Translations under genes and position numbers: made by a program | Shown: piece by piece, positions 7,017-15,664 of the stretch | How positions within the stretch are numbered: the stretch's first letter is position 1 | Layout of the letters: every line of letters starts with the position of its first letter | Notes under the pieces: generated by a model | What the model was told of the DNA's origin: nothing | Database searches by the model: none | What the model saw: the letters and a program-made list of their open reading frames with translations, nothing else | Assembly: GCA_005239795.1 (NCBI GenBank) | Contig: SBBH01000244.1 | Span: 1-22,055, forward strand | Length of the DNA: 22,055 bases | Direction of reading: 5' to 3' | From: Planctomycetales bacterium | GTDB taxonomy: Bacteria > Planctomycetota > SBBH01

Positions 7017-7895
7017 TCACCGTTTTACAAGGGGGCAGTCGGCATGAAGAAGCGCCTGGCGGACAGCGGATTCGTAGCGCTTCGCAAGGCGCGTCAGTGG
7101 AAGCCGTAGTTCATCGGAGCATAACCCCATCATCCGCAGGGCCGCCTTGACGGGGATTGGATTCGCCTCGAGAAAGAGATTCTTGGCCAGCGGATATAAT
7201 GTGTAGTGGAGGATCCGAGCCGTCTTCCAGTCTTTGGCCTGCGCGGCGTCGATCATCCGGCGCACGAGGCGCGGGGCGACATTGGCCACGACCGAGATCG
7301 CCCCCACCGCCCCGATCGCCATCAAGGGCAGGTTTACGGCGTCGGTCCCTGAGAGGAGCGGGATCCTGCAGAGGGACAGGATCTCGGTCGCCGTCTCGAT
7401 GGCCCCGGAAGCTTCTTTGATTGCCACGATGTTCTTGATCGCAAAGAGGCGCGCCACCGTGTCGGGCGCTATCGCAATGCCGGTCCGGGAGGGGACGTTG
7501 TAGAGGACGATGGGGAACCGCGTTTCCCGGGCCAACTGCGAATAGTGAGCATAGAGCCCTTCCTGCGTCGGCTTGTTGTAGTAAGGAGTGACAACCAGGA
7601 TCCCGTCAGCGCCGGCTTTGGCGGCGGTCCGTCCCAGCGCGATCGAATGCTCAGTGTTGTTCGAGCCGGCCCCCGCGAGGACAGGGAGGCGCCCCCTGGC
7701 GCGCCGGACGACGCGCGACACCACCGCGCGGTATTCGTCAAGAGAGAGGGTCGATGCCTCCCCCGTCGTCCCGCAAGGCACAAGTCCCTGGGTCCCCTCG
7801 GCCAGCTGGAAATCGACAAGCCTGTCGATCGCTGTGAAATCGACGCGTCCCTTCCGGAAGGGAGTGGCCAGCGCAACCATCGAACCTGAGAACAT
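7017..7895 (-). CDS. dapA: 4-hydroxy-tetrahydrodipicolinate synthase
   Basis: Condenses pyruvate with aspartate semialdehyde, the first committed step to diaminopimelate and lysine, feeding peptidoglycan. The 292-residue length is normal. Visible catalytic residues are T43-T44 in CGTTGEAS, Y132 in LYNVPSRTG and the Schiff-base K160 in VAIKEASG. The ATG at 7895 lies 6 nt after the pdxJ stop with a weak AAGAG, so the two genes are probably co-transcribed. No other lysine-pathway gene is in the window. Related aldolases such as N-acetylneuraminate lyase share the fold, but the GTTGE and YNVPSRTG motifs favour DapA. Confidence 0.92.
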   Translation of the reverse strand: MFSGSMVALATPFRKGRVDFTAIDRLVDFQLAEGTQGLVPCGTTGEASTLSLDEYRAVVSRVVRRARGRLPVLAGAGSNNTEHSIALGRTAAKAGADGILVVTPYYNKPTQEGLYAHYSQLARETRFPIVLYNVPSRTGIAIAPDTVARLFAIKNIVAIKEASGAIETATEILSLCRIPLLSGTDAVNLPLMAIGAVGAISVVANVAPRLVRRMIDAAQAKDWKTARILHYTLYPLAKNLFLEANPIPVKAALRMMGLCSDELRLPLTRLAKRYESAVRQALLHADCPLVKR

Positions 7896-7901
7896 GGGCT
7901 C

Positions 7902-8678
7902 TTATGTCCGCTTGGCCTGATTTTGGCGCTTGGGGGCCCATGCCAGAAGCGCTTTCATTTCCCGAACTGCCTGCGCGAATCCGACAAACATGGCGTGCGA
8001 GACAATACTGTGGCCGATATTGACTTCCGCGATTTCAGGAATCGCGAGGATGCCGGCAATGTTGACATAGTTCAGTCCGTGGCCGGCGTAGACGGCCAGG
8101 CCCAGGCCGGCCGCTTCCTCTGCGGCGTGCCGGATGCGCGAGAGTTCCCGGCGCGCGGCGCGGCCGCGCGCATTGGCGTAAGAGCCGGTGTGGATCTCCA
8201 CCGCATCCGCTTCCAGAGCCGCTGCGGCGCGCACGGCAGCGCTGTCGGGATCGATAAAAAGGCTGACCGCGATGTGCCGGGCCGAAAGCCTCTTGATCAC
8301 GCGGGCGAGTTTTTCTTTGTTTCGGCCCGATTTGAGGGAAAGCCCCCCTTCCGTCGTCACCTCGGCGCGCCGCTCTGGCACCAGTGTCGCCTGATCTGGG
8401 CGCACCAAGAGGGCTCGGCGCACCACGTCCTCGGCCGCCGACATCTCCAAGTTGAATTTTCCGTGGACGACTCTGCCCAGGTGCCGAATGTCGCGGTCGA
8501 TGACATGGCGGCGGTCCTCGCGCAGATGGGCTGTGATCCCCTCGGCCCCCGCCTTTTCGGCGATCCGGGCCGCCTCGATAGGGTCGGGCTCGGGCGCGGG
8601 AAAGGAGGATTTCTGGTCGCGGTAGCGGGCCTGACGGAGCGTCGCCACATGGTCGATGTTGACGCCGAGTGCGATCAT
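7902..8678 (-). CDS. pdxJ: Pyridoxine 5'-phosphate synthase
   Basis: Closes the pyridine ring of vitamin B6 from 1-deoxyxylulose 5-phosphate and 3-amino-2-oxopropyl phosphate. The 258-residue TIM barrel begins with the signature GVNIDHVATLRQAR and continues with TAHLREDRRH, FNLEMS, LVPERR and YAGHGLNY, all typical. Its ATG overlaps the glmM stop by 4 nt (ATGA), indicating translational coupling. In PLP-independent view the gene simply supplies cofactor; dapA follows immediately. Confidence 0.95.
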   Translation of the reverse strand: MIALGVNIDHVATLRQARYRDQKSSFPAPEPDPIEAARIAEKAGAEGITAHLREDRRHVIDRDIRHLGRVVHGKFNLEMSAAEDVVRRALLVRPDQATLVPERRAEVTTEGGLSLKSGRNKEKLARVIKRLSARHIAVSLFIDPDSAAVRAAAALEADAVEIHTGSYANARGRAARRELSRIRHAAEEAAGLGLAVYAGHGLNYVNIAGILAIPEIAEVNIGHSIVSHAMFVGFAQAVREMKALLAWAPKRQNQAKRT

Positions 8679-10039
8679 GCCCCCACCTCCTGGCGGATCG
8701 CCTCGGCGATCCTGTCGGCGATCCGTTCACAGCGCTGGGCGTCGCGCCCCTCCACAAGAACGCGGGCCAACGGTTCGGTCCCCGAATAGCGAAGAAGGAT
8801 CCGCCCCGCTTCGGCGAGATCCCGGCGCCCCTCGGAAAGGGCCGCGGCGACGCTGGGAAGGGTTTCAAGGGGAGGGCGCTGGGCGACCTTGATGTTGCGG
8901 GCGATGCTGGGCGCGCGCGCGAACCCCGCGAGCGCCCCGGCGAAGTCGAGCTTGGCGTCCTGGGCCAGCGCCAGGAGCGAAAGCGCCGTCACGATCCCGT
9001 CCCCGGTTGGTCCCCAGTCCGGGAAGACCACGTGCCCGGAAGGCTCTCCTCCCACGAGGGCTCCCGTGCGCAGAACCGCCTCGGTCACGTGCCGGTCCCC
9101 CACATCGCAACGCAGGACGCGCACCCCCAGGGGCGCCAGAAAAAGGTCCAACCCGACGTTGGAAAGAACCGTCGTGACCACCGTCAGGGGATCCTCCAGC
9201 GTCAGCGTCCGGCGCGCCGTGGCCGCAAACGCCAGGATGTCGTCGCCGTCGCGCAAGGTCCCTTGCGCGTCGAGCAGGAGTACCCGGTCGGCGTCCCCGT
9301 CGAAAGCGAACGAGACGAGGGGGCGTTCGGCCCGATGCGCCTGAAGCAGGGGTTCGGGGTGCAGGGCGCCGAAGCCGCTGTTGATATTGCGGCCGTCCGG
9401 GGCCGGGTCCACGGTTTTGACGCGGGCCCCGAAATGCGCGAAAACGCACGGGGCGATCTTGTGGGCCGCACCGCTGGCGCAGTCCAAGAGGACCGTTTTC
9501 CCCGCAAGCGACAGATCCTTGAAATGGCGCGAAAGCGCCGAAAGATACCGTTCCTCCCACGAGAAAGGGGCGGCGGCGGAGTCTTCGCAAGCCGCAGCGG
9601 GCGCCGCAGGAAGAGTCTCCCAGATCTCCTCGATGGCGCGCTCGTCGCGGGGAGAGAGCTTGCGCCCTCCCGCGTCGATCAGCTTGAGGCCGTTGTATTC
9701 GGCCGGGTTGTGGGAGGCGGATACGACGATCCCGAGCCCAGCGCCGAGGTCCCGCACCAGGAAGGACACGGCCGCGGTCGGGATCACCCCCGCGTCGAGC
9801 GTCAAAAGGTCATGGGCAGAAAGGACCGCGGCGATACGGCGGCTGATCCAGGGCCCCGACTCGCGCGTGTCCCGGCCGATGAGGAGAGGGCCGATCTTTC
9901 CGGATCGGCCGGCGCGGCGGATGTAGCGTGCGATCGCCTCCCCCCACCGATCCACGGCCGCGGGCGCGAGCAGTCCTCGGCCCGCGACGTCCCGCACGCC
10001 GTCGGTCCCGAAATATTTGCACTCAGGCGTTTCGCTCAT
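8675..10039 (-). CDS. glmM: Phosphoglucosamine mutase
   Basis: Converts glucosamine-6-phosphate to glucosamine-1-phosphate for UDP-GlcNAc, hence peptidoglycan and LPS. The 454-residue protein starts at ATG 10039 (MSETPECKYFGTDGVRD), matching the family start. The same frame stays open upstream to 10177, but that part is antisense-like relative to cdaR and is not homologous. Landmarks are FGTDGVRD, the phosphoserine loop SASHNP (S109), the metal loop FDGDADR, the sugar loop GGEPSGH and the phosphate loop RYSGTEP. The family usually has RPSGTEP, a minor change. It lies 4 nt after cdaR and overlaps pdxJ. The cdaA-cdaR-glmM order is the classic c-di-AMP cluster, in which CdaA and GlmM are known to interact. 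Confidence 0.95.
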   Translation of the reverse strand: MSETPECKYFGTDGVRDVAGRGLLAPAAVDRWGEAIARYIRRAGRSGKIGPLLIGRDTRESGPWISRRIAAVLSAHDLLTLDAGVIPTAAVSFLVRDLGAGLGIVVSASHNPAEYNGLKLIDAGGRKLSPRDERAIEEIWETLPAAPAAACEDSAAAPFSWEERYLSALSRHFKDLSLAGKTVLLDCASGAAHKIAPCVFAHFGARVKTVDPAPDGRNINSGFGALHPEPLLQAHRAERPLVSFAFDGDADRVLLLDAQGTLRDGDDILAFAATARRTLTLEDPLTVVTTVLSNVGLDLFLAPLGVRVLRCDVGDRHVTEAVLRTGALVGGEPSGHVVFPDWGPTGDGIVTALSLLALAQDAKLDFAGALAGFARAPSIARNIKVAQRPPLETLPSVAAALSEGRRDLAEAGRILLRYSGTEPLARVLVEGRDAQRCERIADRIAEAIRQEVGA

Positions 10040-10043
10040 GGGA

Positions 10044-11036
10044 TCATTTGATTTCAAGGGGGACTGTCGGCGGGTCTTCTTCAAGCGTCGCTCCTTCGGG
10101 AAGAAGCAAGGAGACCTTGACAGCTTGATGTTTGCCTCTGGGAAGGTCGGGAGGGATCTGGATGTAAGCCGTGACATCCGAGGGGGTCAGCTCCCTAAAA
10201 GGTTTTGGCCTTCCGTCGGCCAAGCGCACGGTCTTGGTCCCCTTCAGGGTGATGGAAATGTCCGGCTGCACCGCCACGGTTCGGGGCGCCTCCAGAGGGT
10301 TCACAAGGCGCTGGAGGGGAATCTTATCCAAGCGCAGATGCTCGCGCTCCTGGACCACGGTGACGAAAACCGCCACGGCCGACGGGGTGCATTCCACCAG
10401 GACGCCGTCGAGCATGGAGACGAGATGGACGCCGTTGAATTGGGGATTCCCTTCCGTCTGATATCCGGGATCGACGCGGACTGTGTGCAAGGTCATTCCC
10501 TTCTCTTTGGCGGCTGAAAGAAGCGTTTTCGGTCCCTGTACTCTCACCGTGGAAGGGTGTGCGAAGCATTTTTCCACCTTGAATCCGGATCCGGGCGGGG
10601 GATCGGCCACATCGGCCACGACGTCAAACGACATTGTCACCCGCTCGTCGACGAAGAAAGAGACCTCGGAGGGACGGCTCTCGACGGTGACTCCTCGCAG
10701 GCGCACGGAGAGGTGCGAGGCTTCCACAAGAATGCGTCGTTCGGTACCGTCCGCGGTGATTTCCGCCCCGAGGGGAATCCGCACCGCGAGGGGCCTGTCC
10801 TGAAGTTTTTCAATGAGGTGCTTGGGGCCTGAGACCTTGAGGCGAACCGCCGATGGACGCAGGCGCACGGACCAGTCCTTGCCGCTCGGGATAACCACCT
10901 CGACAGGGACCTCGGCCAAGGAGATTTCATCCAGCGTCAACTGATGGACGCCATTCCAGATGCCGGCGCCCAGGAGCAGTGCGGCGGCCTTAAGCTTTAG
11001 GTCGTGCGTGATGAGGCTTTTGATGAAGTTTTCCAT
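10044..11036 (-). CDS. cdaR: YbbR-domain protein, CdaA regulator
   Basis: A 330-residue membrane-anchored protein. A single N-terminal hydrophobic helix (about 17-31, LKAAALLLGAGIWNGV) is followed by tandem YbbR-type beta domains (about 35-115, 120-225 and 230-330; for example PVEVVIPSGKDW, VRVQGPKTLL and VSGPKHLIEKL). CdaR regulates the diadenylate cyclase CdaA from outside the membrane. The ATG at 11036 has GAGGG just upstream and lies 47 nt inside the 3' end of cdaA, an unusually long overlap. The assignment rests on the YbbR repeats and on its place between cdaA and glmM. Confidence 0.88.
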   Translation of the reverse strand: MENFIKSLITHDLKLKAAALLLGAGIWNGVHQLTLDEISLAEVPVEVVIPSGKDWSVRLRPSAVRLKVSGPKHLIEKLQDRPLAVRIPLGAEITADGTERRILVEASHLSVRLRGVTVESRPSEVSFFVDERVTMSFDVVADVADPPPGSGFKVEKCFAHPSTVRVQGPKTLLSAAKEKGMTLHTVRVDPGYQTEGNPQFNGVHLVSMLDGVLVECTPSAVAVFVTVVQEREHLRLDKIPLQRLVNPLEAPRTVAVQPDISITLKGTKTVRLADGRPKPFRELTPSDVTAYIQIPPDLPRGKHQAVKVSLLLPEGATLEEDPPTVPLEIK

Positions 11037-11823
11037 CGCCCTCTTTTTTCCTTTGTCTTCTGTCCTTGCGGATGTATTCGCGTCTGAGGAGATCCCTCAG
11101 AGCGTCGCCCGTGAGATTGCGCGTGAGCTGGCCATTGATCGCCACTGAGATCGCCCCTGTTTCTTCCGAGGCGATGACGATGACGGAGTCCGTCTCCTCC
11201 GAGAGGCCCAGGGCCGCCCGATGGCGGCTTCCGCAATCGGCGGGGAGGTTCGGATTGTCGCTTAAAGGGAAGAAGCACCCCGCCGCTGCGACGCGGCGCT
11301 CTCGAATGATCACCCCCCCGTCGTGAAGGGCCGTGTTGGGCCAGAAGAGCGTCCTCAAAAGCGCGGCCGTCACCTCGGCGTCCACCTTGATTCCCTTGGA
11401 GCTTTCGATGTAGCTTCGGAGGCCCACTTCGCGTTCGATCGCGATGAGCGCCCCGATCTTCTCCCGAGACAACATGGTCATCGCCTCCGTGATTTCCTCC
11501 ACGATTTGGGCTTCGGTCGCCGAGAAGATCTCCTGCCAGGGGTTGCGCCCGAGGCGCACAAGTCCCCGGCGCAGTTCCGGCTGAAAGATCACCAGGAGCG
11601 CGAAGGTCGAAAGCGTTAGGAACCAGTTGGCTAGAGTCGGCAGGATTTGAAATTCTAGGCCCAGCTGGTGAAACCCGGCCCAGCCGGCCAGAGCCACACC
11701 CAAGATCCAGGCGAGCCCCGTGAGGATGCCGCCGCCCACCGTTCCGCGCAGGAAGCGGAGGGTCCCGTAGACTACCAGGGAGATCACCAGGATCTCGATG
11801 GCGCGCGTCAGGAGGCCAGTCAT
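10990..11823 (-). CDS. cdaA: Diadenylate cyclase (c-di-AMP synthase)
   Basis: Joins two ATP into the second messenger c-di-AMP. The 277-residue protein, started at ATG 11823, has three N-terminal transmembrane helices (about 10-28, 32-52 and 64-80) and a cytosolic DAC domain. The start overlaps the folP stop by 4 nt (ATGA). The active-site motifs are HDGG (168-170) where most family members have HDGA, and SRHRAALG (RHR 200-202), intact; SEETGAISVA follows. The C-terminal tail is strongly basic (KDRRQRKKEG) and its coding sequence overlaps cdaR. A frame open further upstream to 11865 adds 14 residues that lie inside folP and is less likely. Confidence 0.93.
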   Translation of the reverse strand: MTGLLTRAIEILVISLVVYGTLRFLRGTVGGGILTGLAWILGVALAGWAGFHQLGLEFQILPTLANWFLTLSTFALLVIFQPELRRGLVRLGRNPWQEIFSATEAQIVEEITEAMTMLSREKIGALIAIEREVGLRSYIESSKGIKVDAEVTAALLRTLFWPNTALHDGGVIIRERRVAAAGCFFPLSDNPNLPADCGSRHRAALGLSEETDSVIVIASEETGAISVAINGQLTRNLTGDALRDLLRREYIRKDRRQRKKEGDGKLHQKPHHARPKA

Positions 11824-12644
11824 GATGCCGCTTCCTCCCTCAGGGCCTCGAAGACCTTCAGGCAATCCACCGCTTCGCGCACGTCATGGACCCGGACAAC
11901 AGAAACTCCTTTGGCTGCCATCCAGGCTACGGCCCCCAGCGTTCCCGCCAGGCGGTCTTCCACGGGACGCCCCGTGAGGGCTCCGATAAACGCCTTGCGG
12001 GACGGCCCCGCCACGACCGGGAACCCGAGCGCCGCGAAGGTATCGATGCGGCTCAGGATCGCGAGGTTGTGCGCAAGGGTCTTCCCAAAACCGATTCCTG
12101 GATCCACGTAGATTTTATCGCGGGAGACGCCCGCGGATTCTAGCGCCGCGGTCTGGGCGGCCAAGAATTCGAGGATCTCAGAGACGACGTCTCCATACGA
12201 AGGAGCCGTCTGCATCGAGGCCGGTGCCCCCTGCATGTGCATGACGACGGCGACAGCGTTCGTTTCGGCGGCGAGATCCCGCATCGCGGGATTGGTAAAT
12301 CCCGTGACGTCGTTCACGATCGAGGCGCCCATAGCCAGTGCTGCGCGCGCCACCTCCGGTTTTGTGGTGTCGATCGACAGGGGGATCTCGAGCCGGCCGG
12401 AAAGCCTTTCCAAGACCGGCAGGACCCGGCCCCGTTCGACGTCCGCCGAGACGGGAGCCGCGCCGGGGCGGCTCGATTCTCCTCCCACGTCGATCCAGGA
12501 GGCTCCTTCCGCGGCCATGCGCAAGGCCGCTGCGGCCGCCGCCTCGGGATCAGGGAAACGCCCGCCGTCGGAAAAGGAGTCGGGTGTGACGTTCAGGACC
12601 CCCATCACCGCGGTCCGCGTTTGCCGGAGGGTTTCTGTCGGCAT
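11820..12644 (-). CDS. folP: Dihydropteroate synthase
   Basis: Joins p-aminobenzoate to dihydropterin pyrophosphate in folate synthesis, the sulfonamide target. The 274-residue protein starts at ATG 12644 (MPTETLRQTR). Landmarks are GVLNVTPDSFSDGG, DVGGESSRPGA, IVNDVTG, YVDPGIGFGKT, AGPSRKAFIG and RVHDVRE, a complete DHPS set. The frame is open upstream to 12695, but that extension reads through a dispersed repeat into ftsH. The stretch GCGGAAAT of that repeat lies about 10 nt before the ATG and may serve as a poor ribosome binding site. It overlaps cdaA by 4 nt. Confidence 0.95.
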   Translation of the reverse strand: MPTETLRQTRTAVMGVLNVTPDSFSDGGRFPDPEAAAAAALRMAAEGASWIDVGGESSRPGAAPVSADVERGRVLPVLERLSGRLEIPLSIDTTKPEVARAALAMGASIVNDVTGFTNPAMRDLAAETNAVAVVMHMQGAPASMQTAPSYGDVVSEILEFLAAQTAALESAGVSRDKIYVDPGIGFGKTLAHNLAILSRIDTFAALGFPVVAGPSRKAFIGALTGRPVEDRLAGTLGAVAWMAAKGVSVVRVHDVREAVDCLKVFEALREEAAS

Positions 12645-12647
12645 GGG

Positions 12648-12671
12648 AGTTATTTCCGCACGGCGCCTTAG
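12648..12671 (-). repeat. Dispersed repeat copy at the ftsH/folP junction
   Basis: On the minus strand TAAGGCGCCGTGCGGAAATA begins at 12670. Its TAA is the ftsH stop codon, and the copy fills nearly all of the 23-nt gap to folP. It is in the sense orientation relative to ftsH. Confidence 0.75.
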
Positions 12672-14647
12672 GCGGACCGTCCCGGGGCGGCCCAATTCCC
12701 GGCCCCCCCTGCGGCGGCGAGGCGCTTGCGCTCGCGGGAGGCCGCCAGGTCCTCCCCGGCCAGGAGGCGGTCGACGTCGTCGCCGTCCAGGGTTTCGAAC
12801 TGCACGAGGGCGTCCGCGAGCTTTTTCATGTCCGCGCCGTGCGATTGGATGATCTGTCGTGTCTGCTGGTAGCAGCTGTCCAAAATGTGACGGATCTCAC
12901 GGTCGATCGATTCCGAGGTGACCTGGCTGTACGTTTCCGTGCGGGTCACTTCGCGCCCCAGGAAAAGATGCTCTTCTGAATCGGCGTATTTGATCGGCCC
13001 CATCCGTTCGCTCATCCCCCACTCGCAGACCATGCGCCGGGCAAGCTCTGTCGCCTTCTCGATGTCGTTCTGGGCCCCTGTCGAAATATCGTTGCAGAAG
13101 AGCTCTTCCGCGACGCGTCCTCCGAAGAGGACCGAGATGTTCGCGAGCAGCTTCTTGCGCTGGATATGGTAGCGGTCTCTTTCCGGGAGCTGGAGGGTAT
13201 GCCCCAGCGACATCCCCATCGGGATGATGCTGACCTGGTGGACCGGCTCTGCGTCGGGAGTGAATTTCGCCGTGATGGCATGTCCCGACTCATGGATGGC
13301 GGTGATCCGCTTGTCCTCTTCCTCCATCGATTTCATGCGGCTCTTTTTTTTGCGCCCCCACTTCACCTTGTCGCGGGCCTCGAGGAGGTCCGGCATCTCG
13401 ACGGCGGACTTTCCCTGCATAACGGTAGACAGCGCCGCTTCGTTGATCAGGGCCTCGAGATCCGCCCCGGAATATCCCGTCGTCCCCCGCGCGATCGTCA
13501 TGAGGTCGACCTCGGCGGTGAGCTTCACCTTGCGGGCATGCACCTGCAGGATCTGAAAACGGCCCAAGAGATCCGGGAGGTCTACCATGATTTCGCGGTC
13601 GAAGCGGCCCGGGCGAAGAAGCGCCGGGTCGAGGATGTCCGGACGGTTCGTGGCAGCGATCACGATCACCTGGCTGTCGGTCTCGAACCCGTCCATCTCG
13701 ACGAGGATCGCGTTCAAGGTTTGCTCCCGCTCGTCGTGCCCTCCGCCCAGGCCCGTGCCGCGCCGCCGGCCCACCGCGTCGATTTCGTCCAAGAAGATAA
13801 TGCAGGGGGATTTGGACTTGGCGGTCTTGAAGAGGTCGCGAACCCGCGAGGCCCCCACCCCGACGAACATCTCGACAAAATCCGAGCCGCAAATCCCAAA
13901 AAACGGCACTCCCGCCTCCCCCGAGATCGCTTTGGCCAGAAGGGTCTTGCCCGCCCCGGGCGGGCCCACCAGAAGGCATCCGCGCGGGATGCGCGCGCCA
14001 ACCTTGATGAATTTCTGGGGATTTTTTAGGAACTGGATGATCTCCTGGACCTCTTCCTTGGCCTCGTCGATCCCCGCCACGTCAGCGAAGGTGATGCCGG
14101 TCTTGTTCTGCGAGGAGATCGTCGCCCGGCTCTTGCCGAAACTGAGAAGCCCCGCGGGCCCTCCAGGCCCGCGGAAGGGGCGCACGAACAGGAAATAGAT
14201 GAGCCCCACGAGGAGCGCCACCGGGAGGATTTGGCTGAGGAGCAAGATCCAGATCTGACTGGAAGGATCGTAGTCGTATGTCTCAAGGCGTCCCTCGCGT
14301 TTGGCACTCTGAAGATCCGTACGAAGGGTCTTGATCCACTCCTGGGGGGCTTGGGCCCGCAAGCGGCGCGGTTTTTTTCTCTCTCCGTCGGATCCCACGG
14401 GTCTCGGCGTTTCCCTCGGCGTCAGTATGATCGCGTCATCTTGGATCACGACCTCCTGGATCTTGCCTTGGGCAAGCATCTCCTCCGCCTCGCCCAAGGT
14501 GACCGGTTCGGTGTTGCCACGCAAATAGTAGTCGACCGCGAAGAGGCCCATCGCTGCAAGGATGAACAAGACAAGAAGACTGCGTCCTGTACCGGTGGGA
14601 GGCGGCTCCTCAGGGGGCGGGGAAGGCTTCTTTTTGGATGGCGCCAT
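12668..14647 (-). CDS. ftsH: ATP-dependent zinc metalloprotease FtsH
   Basis: Membrane-anchored AAA+ protease that removes misfolded membrane and some regulatory proteins. The 659 residues comprise a Lys/Pro-rich N-terminus, TM1 (about 23-42), a periplasmic domain of about 90 residues, TM2 (about 132-155), and an AAA+ domain with Walker A GPPGAGKT (228-235), Walker B FLDEID (285-290) and the second region of homology ending RPGRFDR. The protease domain has HESGH (452-456) with the third zinc ligand D528 in GAQNDIEKA. The family usually has HEAGH; A to S leaves the ligands intact. The start lies 10 nt after the BamD-like gene. The stop codon lies inside a dispersed repeat. Confidence 0.96.
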   Translation of the reverse strand: MAPSKKKPSPPPEEPPPTGTGRSLLVLFILAAMGLFAVDYYLRGNTEPVTLGEAEEMLAQGKIQEVVIQDDAIILTPRETPRPVGSDGERKKPRRLRAQAPQEWIKTLRTDLQSAKREGRLETYDYDPSSQIWILLLSQILPVALLVGLIYFLFVRPFRGPGGPAGLLSFGKSRATISSQNKTGITFADVAGIDEAKEEVQEIIQFLKNPQKFIKVGARIPRGCLLVGPPGAGKTLLAKAISGEAGVPFFGICGSDFVEMFVGVGASRVRDLFKTAKSKSPCIIFLDEIDAVGRRRGTGLGGGHDEREQTLNAILVEMDGFETDSQVIVIAATNRPDILDPALLRPGRFDREIMVDLPDLLGRFQILQVHARKVKLTAEVDLMTIARGTTGYSGADLEALINEAALSTVMQGKSAVEMPDLLEARDKVKWGRKKKSRMKSMEEEDKRITAIHESGHAITAKFTPDAEPVHQVSIIPMGMSLGHTLQLPERDRYHIQRKKLLANISVLFGGRVAEELFCNDISTGAQNDIEKATELARRMVCEWGMSERMGPIKYADSEEHLFLGREVTRTETYSQVTSESIDREIRHILDSCYQQTRQIIQSHGADMKKLADALVQFETLDGDDVDRLLAGEDLAASRERKRLAAAGGAGNWAAPGRSA

Positions 14648-14657
14648 GAGAAGACCG

Positions 14658-15485
14658 TTATCGTTTCGCGTCCTGGATCAAGGTTTCGTAATATCGCACG
14701 GCCCCGTCATATCCCCGTTTCTCATAGAACCGGCGCCTCCGCTCGAGGCGTTCGGTGCGCAGACCCGCGATCTCTTTCAAGACGGCGTCCACTTCCGATC
14801 GATGCGGGCCCTGTGGGTAACGCACAATGTATTCTAGAAGAGCCGCCTCCGCTTTCAATATAGGCGTTTCATCATAGTCCCGGCCGCGGTAGATCTGTCG
14901 GTAAGCAGCGGCCGACTGCCACAAGGCTTCCTCGGCCCAAGGGCCATGGGGTTGAGCCACGTAGATCTCCTCGTAGATGGGAGCGGCTTTGTCATACTGT
15001 GCGTTTTCCACGGCGATCTCGCCCAGCAGGAACCGTGTGGGAGCGGCGGCCGGCCCATAGGGACTCGCCTGGAGGCTGCTCTCCAGGATCTTGTGCACCG
15101 CAACGGTGCGGTGCGTGTTCGGAAGCCGAACTTTCGTCAACCCCTCTTTGTGGGCTTCTTGCGCAATCGCAAACAGGCGCTGGCCGACGGCGTCGCAAAC
15201 CTGCGAAAACGGGAACTCCTCCAGGAGATCCAGATAGTTCAGACAAGCGCGGTAATTCTGCCCGAGATGAAAGTACGACTCTCCGACTATGAACAGGATC
15301 CGTTCCCGTTCACGGGTTTTCTCATGATTGTGACGCACCGCCAGATCCACGACTCCCGAGAATGCCGCGTCCGCGAACCGTTTTTCCATCTCGGAAAAAT
15401 AAGGCCAGGAAGGCAGAGGCGGCTCGTTCCAGGGTTGTTTTTTTGCGCAGCCAGCCGCCGCCAGCATCGCCAGCCCCAGGGCCAT
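14658..15485 (-). CDS. BamD-like outer-membrane assembly lipoprotein (TPR)
   Basis: A predicted lipoprotein with a hydrophobic stretch ending in a lipobox (LAMLAAAGC). It is followed by helical TPR-like repeats and the BamD-type segment YDETPILKAEAALLEYIVRYPQGPH near the C-terminus. BamD helps the BAM complex insert beta-barrels. The C-terminus stops soon after YYETLIQDAKR, a little shorter than usual. The start is uncertain. The ATG at 15485 used here gives a signal peptide without a basic n-region. An ATT at 15512, directly after AGGGGAA, would add HTAILRTL and make a better signal. An ATG at 15657 would put about 65 residues, including repeat-encoded NPKTKIQNPKE, before the cysteine. It follows purA and precedes ftsH by 10 nt. 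Confidence 0.72.
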   Translation of the reverse strand: MALGLAMLAAAGCAKKQPWNEPPLPSWPYFSEMEKRFADAAFSGVVDLAVRHNHEKTRERERILFIVGESYFHLGQNYRACLNYLDLLEEFPFSQVCDAVGQRLFAIAQEAHKEGLTKVRLPNTHRTVAVHKILESSLQASPYGPAAAPTRFLLGEIAVENAQYDKAAPIYEEIYVAQPHGPWAEEALWQSAAAYRQIYRGRDYDETPILKAEAALLEYIVRYPQGPHRSEVDAVLKEIAGLRTERLERRRRFYEKRGYDGAVRYYETLIQDAKR

Positions 15486-15556
15486 AAGAGTTCGGAGGAT
15501 CGCTGTGTGAATTTCCCCTAATCCCCAGATCTTAGGTTGTTTTTTCCAAGCACTTT

Positions 15557-15610
15557 TGGAATTGGGATTTTGGATTTCCTTGGGATTTTGAATTTTTGTT
15601 TTTGGATTTA
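15557..15610. repeat. GGATTT-type low-complexity repeat
   Basis: Two 16-bp direct repeats differing at one base, TTGGGATTTTGGATTT (15562-15577) and TTGGGATTTTGAATTT (15580-15595), are followed by a decayed third unit. The stretch is A/T-rich and unlike the surrounding GC-rich sequence. It sits between purA and the BamD-like gene. Confidence 0.7.
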
Positions 15611-15664
15611 ACTGCATCCCACGAACCTTTTCAAACTGGGGAAACACGTGAATCATTGCCTTTC

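Noticed and set aside
8669..10051. Long plus-strand open frame of 460 codons
   Set aside because: It is antisense to glmM, whose family motifs are all present. The frame is open because of high GC codon bias and has no recognisable domain.
9640..10177. Longer glmM start at 10177
   Set aside because: The extra 46 residues lie over the cdaR 3' end and do not resemble GlmM; the FGTDGVRD start at 10039 fits the family.
13166..14029. 287-codon plus-strand open frame
   Set aside because: Antisense to the AAA+ region of ftsH.
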